From Tretioscincus oriximinensis (Eukaryota > Chordata > Lepidosauria > Squamata > Gymnophthalmidae), in NCBI GenBank assembly GCA_022410635.1, contig JAJVDF010001190.1, positions 60,112-124,111 of the forward strand: a stretch of DNA of 64,000 bases, written 5' to 3'. This document shows, piece by piece, positions 45,131 to 55,169 of the stretch (the first letter of the stretch is position 1; each line of letters opens with the position of its first letter). Under the pieces are notes generated by a model. It did no database searches. It had not been told where the DNA came from and worked only from the letters and a program-made list of their open reading frames with translations. Position numbers and translations under genes: made by a program.

Positions 45131-45156
45131 GGTTACTGAAGGAGGGAGATGCTTAC

Positions 45157-45357
45157 CTTTAACCTCTTATCTAAATAGGCAGGAGACACCCAGCCTTGCC
45201 TGGATGGGTTAGACTTGGTGGGTTTAGTCCTAACCAGCCATTTCAGAGGATGAGCAGAATCCAGGACTTCCACGTACTGTCCTTCCTTCAGGGAGATGGT
45301 TTCATGGTCAGCTCCGATGGGATTATAGTCAGCCGTAACCATGAATATGTCAAAAAT
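45157..45357 (-). CDS. OBSCN: OBSCN exon: SH3 domain
   Basis: One 201-nt exon, phase 0 to 0 (acceptor TCCACAG, donor GTAAGC), encodes a complete SH3 domain. Visible SH3 hallmarks are the ALYDY-like VTADYNP, the acidic [11 protein letters not shown] segment, the core Trp in [11 protein letters not shown], the GWV triad in [11 protein letters not shown], and the closing Tyr. SH3 domains bind Pro-rich ligands; in obscurin it stands directly before the RhoGEF module, which it may help position. Confidence 0.98.
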
Positions 45358-45504
45358 CTGTGGATAGAGGACATAGTCAGTCTATTTCGCAGAGAAAGCA
45401 TATTGCAAATGATGGGCAGAAATACTAGGCAAATAATAGCTGCTCCAGATATACTGTGTTTCTCCCAAAACAAGGAAGGGCCTTATATTAAGTTTTGCTC
45501 CCCA

Positions 45505-46035
45505 AAATGCATTATTTATTTCTTTATATTTTTATTCTGCCCTATACCCAAAGGTTTTTAACAATCAACATGTTAAAAACATCAACGTTTTAAAAATAGG
45601 GGAGGGACAGCAGTTTCCTCAGCCAAAGGCCCGGCCCAAGAGGTGCGTCTCCAAGCGTTTCCTGAATGCACAAAGAGATGGCAATTGGGGGATCCCATTC
45701 CATGNCCTGGGGGCTGCCACAGAGAAGGCCCTATCCCAGGTTCCCACCCTCTGTGCCACTGAGGGTGGTGGTACAATCATGAGGGCCTCCCCTGCAGATC
45801 TTAAGGAATGGGCAGGCNCATATGGGAGAAGGCCTTCCTTTAGGTATCTGGGGACCAAGTTATGTAAGGATTTATAGGTGAGAGTTAATACCTTGACTCA
45901 GGCTTGGCAGCAAATTGGCAGCCAGTGCAGTTCTTTCAGGACTGGCCAGCAATTTAGCTGCACCAGCTGTAGCTTCCGAACCACATTCAAGGGCAGCCCC
46001 ATATAGAGTGCATTAGAGTAGTCCATTCTCAGGAG
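45505..46035 (-). repeat. L2-like LINE 3' fragment
   Basis: Minus-strand frames give SVAAP and WNGIPQLPSLCAFRKRLETH then LLGRAF, the 'AFSVA.PRLWN.LP' C-terminus of L2-type ORF2. The 3' end is 'tttattctgccctatacccaaagg'. Confidence 0.7.
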
Positions 46036-46115
46036 ATCTCTTATTTTTCCATGAACAACAATTTACACTTATTCTTGAACAACAACAACAAAAATCTTCA
46101 TTTTTTCCCTGCCTT

Positions 46116-46593
46116 TCTTCTTCTTCTTCTTCTTCTTCTTCTTCTTCTTCTTCTTCTTCTTCTTCTTCTTCTTCTTCTTCTTCTTCTTCTTCTTCTTCTT
46201 CTTCTTCTTNNNNNNNNNNNNNNNNNNNNNNNNNNNNNNNNNNNNNNNNNNNNNNNNNNNNNNNNNNNNNNNNNNNNNNNNNNNNNNNNNNNNNNNNNNN
46301 NNNNNNNNNNNNNNNNNNNNNNNNNNNNNNNNNNNNNNNNNNNNNNNNNNNNNNNNNNNNNNNNNNNNNNNNNNNNNNNNNNNNNNNNNNNNNNNNNNNN
46401 NNNNNNNNNNNNNNNNNNNNNNNNNNNNNNNNNNNNNNNNNNNNNNNNNNNNNNNNNNNNNNNNNNNNNNNNNNNNNNNNNNNNNNNNNNNNNNNNNNNN
46501 NNNNNNNNNNNNNNNNNNNNNNNNNNNNNNNNNNNNNNNNNNNNNNNNNNNNNNNNNNNNNNNNNNNNNNNNNNNNNNNNNNNNNNNNNNNNN
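46116..46593 (+). repeat. (CTT)n array and assembly gap
   Basis: About 31 perfect CTT units run into 384 N (46210-46593). The real array length is unknown. Confidence 0.95.
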
Positions 46594-47055
46594 ACTGTTT
46601 TTCTCTCTTTCCTTGCCTCCCACCCCAGTGTTCACCCCTTCTTCTGCCTCTGTTCCCCTCCCTGCCAAGAACTACTCTTCCTTCCTGCTTCCCTTCCTCT
46701 CCCTCTCTTTTTATTTTGTTTTGTAAAACTGCCTGGACACGATTTAATTTTTTTAAAAAATGAACTGTTCCTAGGGCTTATTTTGGAAGTAGGGCTTATA
46801 TTTCGAGCATCCTCAAAAATTGTGAAAAATCAGGCTAGAGTTTATTTTCGGCTATTTCAAGCAGGGTATTTGGAACAGGGATTAAGTGGCAGCATGGATT
46901 GTCCAAAAGCAATTGGTCTTTAAATGTCACCTTTGCACTCTTCAAGCAGAAGAAGACACAACTTTCATAGACTGCCCCCCCCCTCCCAGATCTAATGTTG
47001 TGGGAGAGGGAAAATAATTTTCCTCTTTCTGCATTTTCCCCACCACAACTCACTA

Positions 47056-47330
47056 GATTTATTTATTTATTTATTTATACTTGTATCCCACCCTATACCT
47101 GAAGGTCTCAGGGCAGCCAACCATAGGGTGGCACATATAGCTTTTGTTGCTTTCTTCGCAACAGACACCCTGTGGAGTAGGTGGGGCTGAGAGAGTTCAA
47201 AGAACTGTGACTGGCCCAAGGTCTCACCCAGCTGGCTTTCATGGAGGAGTGGGGAGTCGAACTGGGAGACTACCAAGTATGCGTTCAGCACTCTAACCAC
47301 TACACCAAACTGGTTCTTATGTTTCTTATG
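47056..47330 (-). repeat. tRNA-derived SINE of a second subfamily, minus strand
   Basis: The 3' end 'ttatttatttatttatttatacttgtatcccaccctatacctgaaggtctcagg' is followed by a body with 'ccctgtggagtaggtggggctgagagag' and a reversed tRNA head 'gagtcgaactgggagac..cactctaaccactacacc'. The head gives the box B core GTTCGACTC on the minus strand. The body differs from the 'ggcacggatagctcag' SINEs. Confidence 0.85.
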
Positions 47331-48035
47331 CAAACTCATTAGATTGCATGTAAATGCAATATTCTATTACCTTCACTTCTTAGCACTTCTAGGAAAAGGT
47401 ATGTAACAATGGGCAGGTTTCCAGGGAATTATGATCTATAATCTCAAATGAGATAGATTACAAGGTTAACTCCTAGAACAGTTAACTCGAAAGACCACTT
47501 TGGAAGTTATCCATTCACCAGCCATATCTGTAAAGGAGCCTTGGGGTTCAAGGTTGGCTTTCCTCAAGGTTGACAATATTAAGCTATTAAGTTCAGTCCT
47601 TGAACATCACAACTGACTTGGCACTGCATGGAAGCACTTTGGGAATGCAAGTTCTTTCCGTTCCAAAATAAATTTCTTATCAAATGTATCCATTCCTGAC
47701 AGTTTCCTAAATTCAGTTTGGTTTAGAAGATTGTCTGATGTATAGGAGGGAATATAAATGGAAATTAATTGATTAATTCATTAATTGGTATGATATGTAT
47801 GCTATGGTGTGTTAATTCAACAATGGGATTTCCATGGCTTTAAAACCTACAATCTGCTGGTTTATATAACAATAATGAAAATCAACCAAAATGTAACTTT
47901 CAAGTGGATTGTTGACTCTTTGTGGAGACAGCCATAGTGTTATGGAAATAACCAAAGTGAGTTTGACCAGGATTTTGGAGGCTGCAGGGGGCAGAGGGGC
48001 CTCAANAGCAGAGATGGGAGCATTTGGGCCAGCAT
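47331..48035. other. Intron, nothing recognised
   Basis: A/T-rich; no exon or repeat recognised. Confidence 0.5.
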
Positions 48036-48039
48036 TTCT

Positions 48040-48340
48040 CAGGCCTGGACTCTGAAAATGTTGGACATTGCATGTGCAAAGTGTGAATGCAAAATTAGAT
48101 GATGTCACTTTCGGTCCCACCCCAGAAGTGACGTCATGGCGGGCGTCTTTTCCAAAAGTGGAGACTGAAAATGACAACATTTGTGACATTGCTTCTGGCT
48201 CACGGGGTGCCCTTTCTGGAAGAAGGAACTGAAAGAGACATCACCGAATAGGAAATGGGTTTCTCGTACCCTGCTCTACGAGATTCCGCACGTCATATGA
48301 GAGAGAGAAATCTGATAATACATATAGGATTCTCATAGCA
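48040..48340. repeat. Dispersed repeat R1, diverged copy
   Basis: 'gatgtcactttcggtcccaccccagaagtgacgtcatgg' and 'aatctgataatacatataggattctc' parallel the copies at 14920 and 30355. Confidence 0.55.
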
Positions 48341-48527
48341 CACCGAACACTGCTGGAGAGCTATGGTCCATGAGACCAAGAAGAGTTAGGTACAACAACA
48401 AGAGCCTTGATTGAAGTTGAAGACATGGGTTTGCCACCCCTTCTTTCAAGCACTGTTTCAAAATATTAGTTTTGTACACATGTTTTTATTGATGGCACCT
48501 TGAAACGTTCAGACATAGGGCTGGATT

Positions 48528-48612
48528 TAGGTGTAAATAAATAAATGAATAAATGAATGAATGAATAAATAAATAAAATGAATGAATGGATGGATGGATG
48601 GATGGATGGATG
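48528..48612 (+). repeat. AATA/AATG/GGAT microsatellite
   Basis: 'aaataaataaatgaataaatgaatgaatgaataaataaa' changes into five GGAT units. Confidence 0.9.
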
Positions 48613-48624
48613 TTAAGCTATATA

Positions 48625-48959
48625 CCATGTTTCCCTGAAAACAAGGCTTTATATTAAATCTTATAAGGCCTTATATTAGGTCTTATATAATGTAAGATCT
48701 TTGCTCCAAAAGTTGCGTTCAGGCTTATTTTCAAGGGATGTCTTATTTTCCCATGAACATTTGAGATTTACATTTATTTTTGAACAACCCCCCACCCCAA
48801 ACATTTATTTCAATTAACTGTTTTACAAAGTGCAACAAGATCTCATTTTTGAAGTCAGGCTTATATTTGGAGTAGGGCTTATATTTGGAGCAATCTCAAA
48901 AATCCTGAAAAATCACGAAAGGGCTTATTTTCAGGTCTTATTTTGTGGGAAAACAGGGC
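48625..48959. repeat. 'ataaggct' repeat with inverted ends, next to an exon
   Basis: The ends 'ccatgtttccctgaaaacaagg' and 'cttattttgtgggaaaacagg' are imperfect inverted copies, and the interior repeats 'gggcttatatttggagcaatctcaaaaatcctgaaaaatcacg'. Related pieces occur at 45455-46855 and 56005-56160. Its right edge is about 16 nt from the exon at 48976. Confidence 0.65.
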
Positions 48960-48975
48960 TGTAGAGACATTTTAC

Positions 48976-49115
48976 CTCTCCTCTTGCATCACCCTCATCA
49001 GATTCAGAGGAAGACTCCTGGGCTGTTGAAGATGGCCGGGAACGTCCATGTCGCGGGGAGGCAGAGGGTGTTTTAGATTCGTCATCACTGTCAGCTCCGG
49101 GAACACGAAGTGTGC
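48976..49115 (-). CDS. OBSCN: OBSCN exon: Ser/Asp-rich linker before SH3
   Basis: The exon is 140 nt, phase 1 to 0, acceptor TTCATTCCAG and donor GTAAAA. It encodes GTLRVPGADSDDESKTPSAS followed by PRHGRSRPSS and ESSSESDEGDARGE. This low-complexity, acidic and Ser-rich stretch is strongly conserved with human obscurin and looks like a phosphorylation-rich hinge. Its donor lies only about 16 nt from the edge of an interspersed repeat. Confidence 0.97.
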
Positions 49116-49267
49116 CTGGAATGAATGGAGATCCTATTCCAGCGTCTGTTTTGTGAGGAGCAGTGGATGAAACGTGCAACCACAGGCAATAAACATCTTT
49201 TTGTTTCAGTTTTACAATCCTGTTTTCAGCTGTGAGTCAACTCTTGAATTAAAATGTATACTACAAA

Positions 49268-49732
49268 AGTCCTGTCCCCACTGAGCCTCCTTCTTGGCTA
49301 TACCTCAGAATAAGTGTGTGGCATCTACATGCTAGTGTAGGCTATGACAGGCCCCAAATGGCACGGATAGCTCAGTTGCTTAGGAATTCGTCTCTCACCT
49401 GGGAAATTGGGTTTCAAAGCCCTGTGTGGGACGTGGGGAGGGGTGAGCACCTTCCACTAGCCTGTAGCTCTAGCCAACCCAGCTATTTGAAAGCATGAAT
49501 TGCAAGAAATTGCAACTGACTGCAAGTAGATACATGGGAACCACAATAGCCTGGTGGGGAAGATAGAATGGAAGCCTTCGGGAAAATATATCTTTGTAAG
49601 CCGCTTTGAGTCCCTTTGAAAGGTGAGAAAAGCGGGGTATAACAACCAAGTTCTTCTTCTTCTTCTTCTACACTGGCTTGTGGATGATCAAGCTATGTAC
49701 CAAGATATAACCCAGAATAAGGCTTAGTGGGG
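49268..49732. repeat. Foldback FB1 split by a SINE
   Basis: The left arm 'cctgtccccactgagcc..ggctatgacaggccccaaatg' (49271-49359) and right arm 'acactggcttgtggatgatcaagc..ataacccagaataaggcttagtggggacagg' (49670-49729) flank the SINE. AAAG lies just outside both ends. Confidence 0.8.
49360..49669 (+). repeat. tRNA-derived SINE nested in FB1
   Basis: Full-length with box A (tagctcagttgcttagg), body, 3' block 'gtaagccgctttgagtccctttgaaaggtgag' and a short TTC tail. It sits at the tip of the FB1 hairpin. Confidence 0.92.
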
Positions 49733-49830
49733 ACAGGGCCAAAGTAACCGGATGCTTGTATGGCTGTGATTCCATCTTTACCTTCAATCATTTTTGCTTC
49801 ATCTTCATTCTTAAAGACTGGGGATTTAGA

Positions 49831-49910
49831 CCCTGTCCACAATGGACATTATTCCAGGATATATCTTGGAATGTGGGCCTCACATCTGCATGGTGGTTGC
49901 CATTATTTGA
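49831..49910. repeat. Fragment related to FB1
   Basis: 'accctgtccacaatggacattattccaggatatatcttgg' resembles one FB1 arm. Confidence 0.45.
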
Positions 49911-50502
49911 CCATTAAATTTATCTCTATGTAAACCATTTCTACTATTAATAAGAAAGGTATTGACGATTCCAACATCAAAAGGTCTGCCTTTGGTCTTC
50001 ATGGGCCAATGATAGGTCTCAGAATGTTGGACTATGCAAATGTGCAACTGTGGTACTGCTGAATGTCCAGCTGGGTGCCCAATATGGTGGAGGGGGAAGC
50101 CTCTGACCTGAGCCTGCTGTTGTTGGTGAGCCTGGCCTGGCACTGATGCATGTGAACCTGCCACCGCCATGCTGCATTGGAACATAGGAGGGAAGTGTAG
50201 CTGTGGAAGAGAGAGCTGGAGCCAGCTTTCCTCGCCAGTAACAGCTGTGTGCAGATAGGGCTAGTTATAATCCATCTTCTGGTACCACCACCTCCGGTGC
50301 CTTATCCAAGGATGATTATAACAATATTCACCATTTTTCACCATTTTCCCATCACACAGTAATACAGCTTTAACTCCCATGAATGATTGCTTGACCAAAT
50401 ATATGGCCTCCCGAGGCAGCCCTTGCTTGAGATTAAACATATTTGGGTCTCCTTGTGTAACAGAAAACGGAGTCTCAGGCAATTATTTCTCATCAAGAAT
50501 GG

Positions 50503-50814
50503 CAGGCACAGATAGCTCAGTTGCTTAGGAATCCGTCTCTCAGTTGGGAGATGGGGTTTCAAAGCCCTGTGTGGGACGTGGGGAGGGATGTGCACCTTCC
50601 ACTAGCCTGTAGCTCTAGCCAATCCAGCTATTCGAAAGCATGAATTGCAAGAAATTGCAACTGACTGCAAGTAGATACATGGGAACCACCAGAGTCTGGT
50701 GGGGAAGATAGAATGTCAGCCTTCGGGTAAAATATCCTTGTAAGCCGCTTTGAGCCCCTTTGAAAAGGTGAGAAAAGTGGGGTATAAGAACCCAGTTCTT
50801 CTTCTTCTTCTTTA
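50503..50814 (+). repeat. tRNA-derived SINE
   Basis: Full-length copy with head (ggcacagatagctcagttgcttagg), body 'ccttccactagcctgtagctctagcc', 3' block 'gtaagccgctttgagcccctttg' and short TTC tail. Confidence 0.92.
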
Positions 50815-51504
50815 TTGTATGCATACAAGACACAGAGCCCTCATTCTTTCCCTTTCTGTGTGTTGTCCATTAACAATGACTCTCCTTTTTACACATTTTT
50901 AAATGCAGATGGAGCAATATTTCAAATATTCATCAGGTGATACTGGTTATACAACATTATTAATTATTAGCAAATGCCCTTAAAAGCATGCTACGCAAAA
51001 TGATATTTCAAATATTCAAATCAGGTAATTCCCTGAAAATCACATATACGTATAATGGGGTTCGAACCTTTGGATCTTCCTTAGTTAAACAGAAGCAGAA
51101 TCAACAACTTTTGTTTGCATTTGGGGGTAATGTTTGTTCTTCTTCAGAGGCCAGTGTGACACGGAATTTGAGCTTTCAGCACTTTCAAGAGCCAACACAG
51201 TTAGGCCTTCAGCAATTTTGAGAGCTAGCAATTATAATTTATGATATGATTTTTATCCATATCACTTGGTGTCTATATGAGAGGCCTATGAACAAGGAGA
51301 TTTGCATAACCATGTTTTTAAAAATTATTACTAAAGAAAAATAACATGACCAAACATCATAAGCATTAGTGGAAAGATCGAAATTGTTTATAAAATATCA
51401 TAAATGGTGCATCTGTGAAAGGAGAACTTGGAAGTAACCCCCAGAGAAACTCATGTTGCTTAAACATGTGTGAAATCTTTGAGTCACTGTGGTCAGCCTG
51501 TTAC

Positions 51505-51618
51505 CTTGATTTATCTTCTCAGACACCATCTCAGTGATCTGTGATGTCAATTTCTGGAGGAATTCCTCCGTTCCGATTTCAGTTAGCGAAATCTGGCTCC
51601 GAGCAGCTTCTCCCTCCC
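51505..51618 (-). CDS. OBSCN: OBSCN linker exon (TEEFLQKLTSQITEMV)
   Basis: The exon is 114 nt, phase 1 to 1, acceptor TTTGGTAG and donor GTAACA. It encodes EGEAARSQISLTEIGTEEFL then QKLTSQITEMVSEKINQ. The TEEFLQKLTSQITEMVS core is essentially identical to human obscurin in the region between the last N-side Ig domain and the SH3. It is predicted to be an amphipathic helix with no named domain. Confidence 0.95.
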
Positions 51619-51879
51619 CTACCAAAGAAGGACAGGACACGTAAGCTGAGCATCATTTGAAATTTTCACTCATATTTATTTATTCATTTACATTCATTTC
51701 TCTATCATCCTATTTCTGAAGGCCTCAGGGCAGTTAACAATAAAAGAAAAGCCAACATATTAAAACCCAGTTAATGTATTAAAACAAGATATAACCAAAA
51801 ATAGAGCAACTCGTTGATGANGAACAGCAAATACAGATGCAAGTTGTTTATCACGACACGAATTTTAAGCTGCCGAGAT

Positions 51880-52620
51880 AAGAACCTAAGAACCTAAGAA
51901 GAGCCATCCTGGATCAGGCCACAGCCCATCAAGTCCAGCATTCTGTGTCACCCAGAGGCCCACCAGATGCACCTGGGCAGTCCGAACAGAGGAAAGCAAA
52001 ATATGCCCCTGTTCATGACTCCCTGCAAATGGTATTTCAGGAGTCCTGCCTGTTGCTCCATCCCGGAGGCTACATCCAGACAACTATCTTAGTATCCATT
52101 TATACCCTTAGTGTCCATAAACCTGTCTAGTCCTGTCTTGAAACTATCCAAGCTGTTAGCTACCACTACCTCTTCAGGAAGTAAATTCCACAGGCCGATG
52201 ACCCTCTGGGTGAAAAAATACTTTCCTTTGTCTGTTCTCACTTTTCTACCCAACAGTTTTAAGGAGGGCCCTCTGGTCCTTGTGTTGTGTGATAGAGAAA
52301 ACATTTTTTCTCTATTCACCCTGTCGATCCCATGCGTGATTTTGTACACTTCAATCAGATCACCCCTCAAACGTCTCCTTTCAAGGCTGAAGAGGCCCAG
52401 ACGTTGCAGCCTTGCTTCATAAGGGAGGTGCTCCATACCCTTGATCGTTCTTGTTGCCCTTTTCTGCACCTTCTCCAGTTCCAAAATATCCCTCTTGAGA
52501 TGTGGTGACCAGAATTGAACACAGGATTCCAAATGTGGCCTCACCACAGATTTATAAAGAGGCAAAACAACATTTGCTGACTTGTTTTCGATTCCTTTTC
52601 TAATTATCCCCAACATGGAG
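51880..52620 (-). repeat. CR1 LINE with long RT C-terminus remnant
   Basis: The reverse frame at 52089-52620 is open for about 175 codons: NVVLPLYKSVVRPHLESCVQ, LEKVQKRATRTIKGMEHLPY, RGDLIEVYKITHGIDRVNRE, KYFFTQRVIGLWNLLPEEVV and DRFMDTKGINGY. This is the C-terminus of CR1 ORF2 and the best preserved of this subfamily here. The 5' end is cut at the FB2 element. Confidence 0.92.
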
Positions 52621-52726
52621 ATGACTCTTTTTTGGGGGGATTGAAAATCCGGTTTTGGGGTGCCTCCCACTTTTTTCTGAGGAAATCCCCCCGCCGCCCT
52701 CCAAAGGAGTCACCTGGTCAGCCTAA
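52621..52726. repeat. Foldback element FB2, short copy
   Basis: 'atgactcttttttgggggg..ggttttggggtgcctcccacttttttctgagg' pairs loosely with 'ccaaaggagtcacctggtcagcct'. It directly abuts the CR1 at 52620. Confidence 0.65.
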
Positions 52727-53305
52727 TGTTAACCAAGGTCTTCTTGGGCTTAATGGATGCCTCCCATACGGCTGTTATTTTTGCTGGGTACCAATTAGTT
52801 GTTTGCCTTTGTCAAATTAAACAGGGATTCTCTGCACTCCAAAATGTTTGCTCTACCACTGAACTAAAGCCCCTTCTTCTTACATCTGCCTAGATATTTT
52901 TTAATAATGTTCTAAGCCTTTTTATAGCTTTGCTTTTAATAAGCAGCCCTGTTTTTATTAGCTGTGTCGTAGAATTTACAGAGTGAATGAATGAATGAAC
53001 AAATAACTGAAAGAATGAATAAGAGAATATTCTTTGCACACGAAAAAATAATTATTTGAGAGGGTTGTTTTTTTTTTAATAAAAAAAGGAGTCTGAATCC
53101 TATGCGACATGCAGCCTTGTTGTACAAAAAACATAGGTACTAAGAAATCGATAGAGGAATTTTGCTTCAGAATTCCTGATTCAAATCTTTCTAATGAAAA
53201 AAAAATAAACCTGTTTGATGAAGAAACCTCATAGCTAAAGTTGCAACCTATTGTAAACATGAGATAAAATCACTGGGCAAAAGAAAGTCAGAACAGGTTT
53301 CCCAC

Positions 53306-53329
53306 CTTTTCTATCGTCAGGGGGATGAA
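53306..53329 (-). CDS. OBSCN: OBSCN probable 24-nt micro-exon
   Basis: The sequence between acceptor GGAATCTCAG and donor GTGGGA is 24 nt, phase 1 to 1, encoding (V)HPPDDRK(G). The end matches the 'GGQRKEE' stretch that I recall in the human linker just before 'LSLAEVGTEEF', and it joins in frame to the exon at 51505-51618. The acceptor has a weak pyrimidine tract, so this rests on phase and human similarity. Confidence 0.5.
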
Positions 53330-53454
53330 CTGAGATTCCAACCCTTCATGGAAAGGAAAGAAATGAATGTTAATGAGAAAAGAAAATGCAGGATTATGAT
53401 TGCACCTGAGTGTTATATAGTATATCAGCTATGCATGGATATTTTTGAAACAGG

Positions 53455-53516
53455 AAATTATTTATTTATTTATATTTATATACCACCCTATACCCGAAGG
53501 TCTCAGGGACATAGGT
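53455..53516 (-). repeat. LINE/SINE 3' end
   Basis: 'ttatttatttatttatatttatataccaccctatacccgaaggtctcaggg', the reversed end seen in other copies. Confidence 0.7.
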
Positions 53517-53528
53517 ACACTGGAACTC

Positions 53529-53698
53529 TCCCTGTCCCCACTGAGCCTTATTCTGGGTTATATCTCAGTACAGAACTTGGTCATCCACATGCCAGTGTAG
53601 GCTGTGGCAGGCCCCATTCGGAGCCTGCCATAGCCTACACTAGCATGTAGACGGCACACTCCTGAGATATAGCCAAGAAGAAGACTCAGTGGGGACAG
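53529..53698. repeat. Foldback element FB1, complete copy
   Basis: Arms 'ccctgtccccactgagccttattctgggttatatctcag' and 'ctgagatatagccaagaagaagactcagtggggacagg', centre 'caggccccattcggagcctgcc'. AACTCT occurs just outside both ends. Confidence 0.85.
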
Positions 53699-53699
53699 G

Positions 53700-54094
53700 T
53701 GCAAACTCTTGTTCTGATGCCACAGTTGCCTCCTGCCACCCTGACANATACCAGGAGGCTAAATGAGGGTAAATTGCAGGCTCTATCCTTGTATGTGGTG
53801 AATTTTTGCAAGAGCAATAATTTCATGAGGAAATGATAGACAAGGTAAGAATACCAGCATGGCAGAAAACACTAGCTGGCTTTTCTATCACATTTCCAGT
53901 GTGCTACCCAGGAGTATATTGGGATTACCATTTAATTATTTAAAATATTTATATCCTGCCCTTCGTTTTAAACTTCCAGGAGGAGATAAGGTATATTTAA
54001 ACAGATAATCCAGCCACTGTCTCCTCTTCTTGCAAACTCTGACCAAACAACTTTCAGGAATTAGTTCCCTGTCCCCAAATTCCCCCCCCCCCAA

Positions 54095-54165
<71 letters not shown>

Positions 54166-54810
54166 ATAGATAAATAAAAATCCCTAATTTAGATCCACAG
54201 ACTGGAGTCAGACTTGAAATAATCTGGTTAGTTTTAGTCTGTTTTTAGTCTACATTGACCAGAAAAGTCCTCAGAAAGACCAGAATGACAAATTGTATTG
54301 TTGACCACTGCAAAGCAAAACTGTTTAGTCCGAACTGTTTTCAGTTTGGACTAAATAGAAGTGTTGACAGGCCAGGGAGAATGGAAAAAAGGGTATGTCC
54401 CTAACATGTTTTTACCACAATGGTACCTACACCATGGAGGAGTTGCCCTACCAGGTTCATGAAAGTTCTATTTAGCAATCTACTTGCTAAAATGGCCTGA
54501 GTCCCAATTTTTCTTACAAGTTCTTATTTCTGACTTCATTTCAGACTTCCTTCATCGGGCAGTCTATGATGGGAGCATATTAGACATCATGAGACTTCGA
54601 GGCCAACACTACAAGTTCATTGGCTCTCGGCTCACAAAGAATGCTGGGAATTGTAGTAAGACAAGAGCAGCAATGACTTATGGGACATGACATGTGAGGT
54701 GAGTGGGGAGGCAATCACAAATGAATTATTCCAGATTTAAAGTAAATTTCAGAATAAAACAGGTCGTGTTCAAAATGTTGTCAAGGCAACCCAATATAGA
54801 GAAATCGAAT
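53700..54810. other. Intron with (AAAT)n
   Basis: About 21 AAAT units at 54094-54176; no exon found in a deliberate search for a missing linker exon. Confidence 0.5.
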
Positions 54811-54815
54811 GTTAC

Positions 54816-54848
54816 CCGCGATCTTTTCCTTCCTTGTCTTCTTCATAC
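54816..54848 (-). CDS. OBSCN: OBSCN probable 33-nt linker exon, frame ambiguous
   Basis: Acceptor TTGCTACAG and donor GTAACA enclose 33 nt open in two useful frames. If spliced after the 67-nt exon it reads YEEDKEGKDR and ends in phase 2. If the 67-nt exon is skipped it reads (S)MKKTRKEKIA(G) and ends in phase 1, which is what the next exon at 53306-53329 needs. I cannot decide between these without transcripts; a further small exon may be missing. Confidence 0.5.
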
Positions 54849-54934
54849 CTGTAGCAACACAGAGAAGAAATGGTAAATTTGTTCCATCTTTTGCTACATT
54901 ATTCTAACCACTTGCACTTCTGCCACACACTCAC

Positions 54935-55001
54935 CCAAGAGAGGTCCGGATGGCATCTGTCACCATCACACGCTCCTGGGTCAAAACTTCAGCCTCTTTC
55001 A
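54935..55001 (-). CDS. OBSCN: OBSCN probable linker exon, 67 nt
   Basis: Acceptor CCCCTGCAG and donor GTGAGT bracket 67 nt that are open only in the phase inherited from the exon at 58572. The product is MKEAEVLTQERVMVTDAIRT followed by SLG, predicted helical and without a known domain. It ends in phase 2, so including it changes the frame of the next 33-nt exon. The splice sites are strong and the region corresponds to the human linker 'KVKEALIST..', but the identity to human is low. It may be an alternative exon. Confidence 0.65.
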
Positions 55002-55169
55002 CTGCAGGGGAACAAATGGCAACAAACTTTTAAATCATATTTCGAGGGCATGAGAATATTTCCCACCTTGATAAGGTTCTGTAGAAAACAAGAACCTGAG
55101 GGTCTGAAAAAGTCGCCTCAAGTTGGTCCTCTAGATGTTCCAGAATTACAGGATTAGGGTTTAAAGGGT

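Larger units (their letters stand above)
45455..46855. repeat. 'ataagccc' repeat enclosing L2-like LINE, CTT array and gap
   Basis: The left end 'tgtgtttctcccaaaacaaggaagggccttatattaag' (45460) and the right part 'tagggcttattttggaagtagggcttatatttcgagc' (46773-46810) belong to the repeat seen whole at 48625-48960. An L2-like LINE (45505-46035), a CTT array and the gap lie between them. Confidence 0.6.

Noticed and set aside
46051..46923. 290-codon open frame
   Set aside because: It consists of a CTT array read as poly-Leu and an assembly gap.
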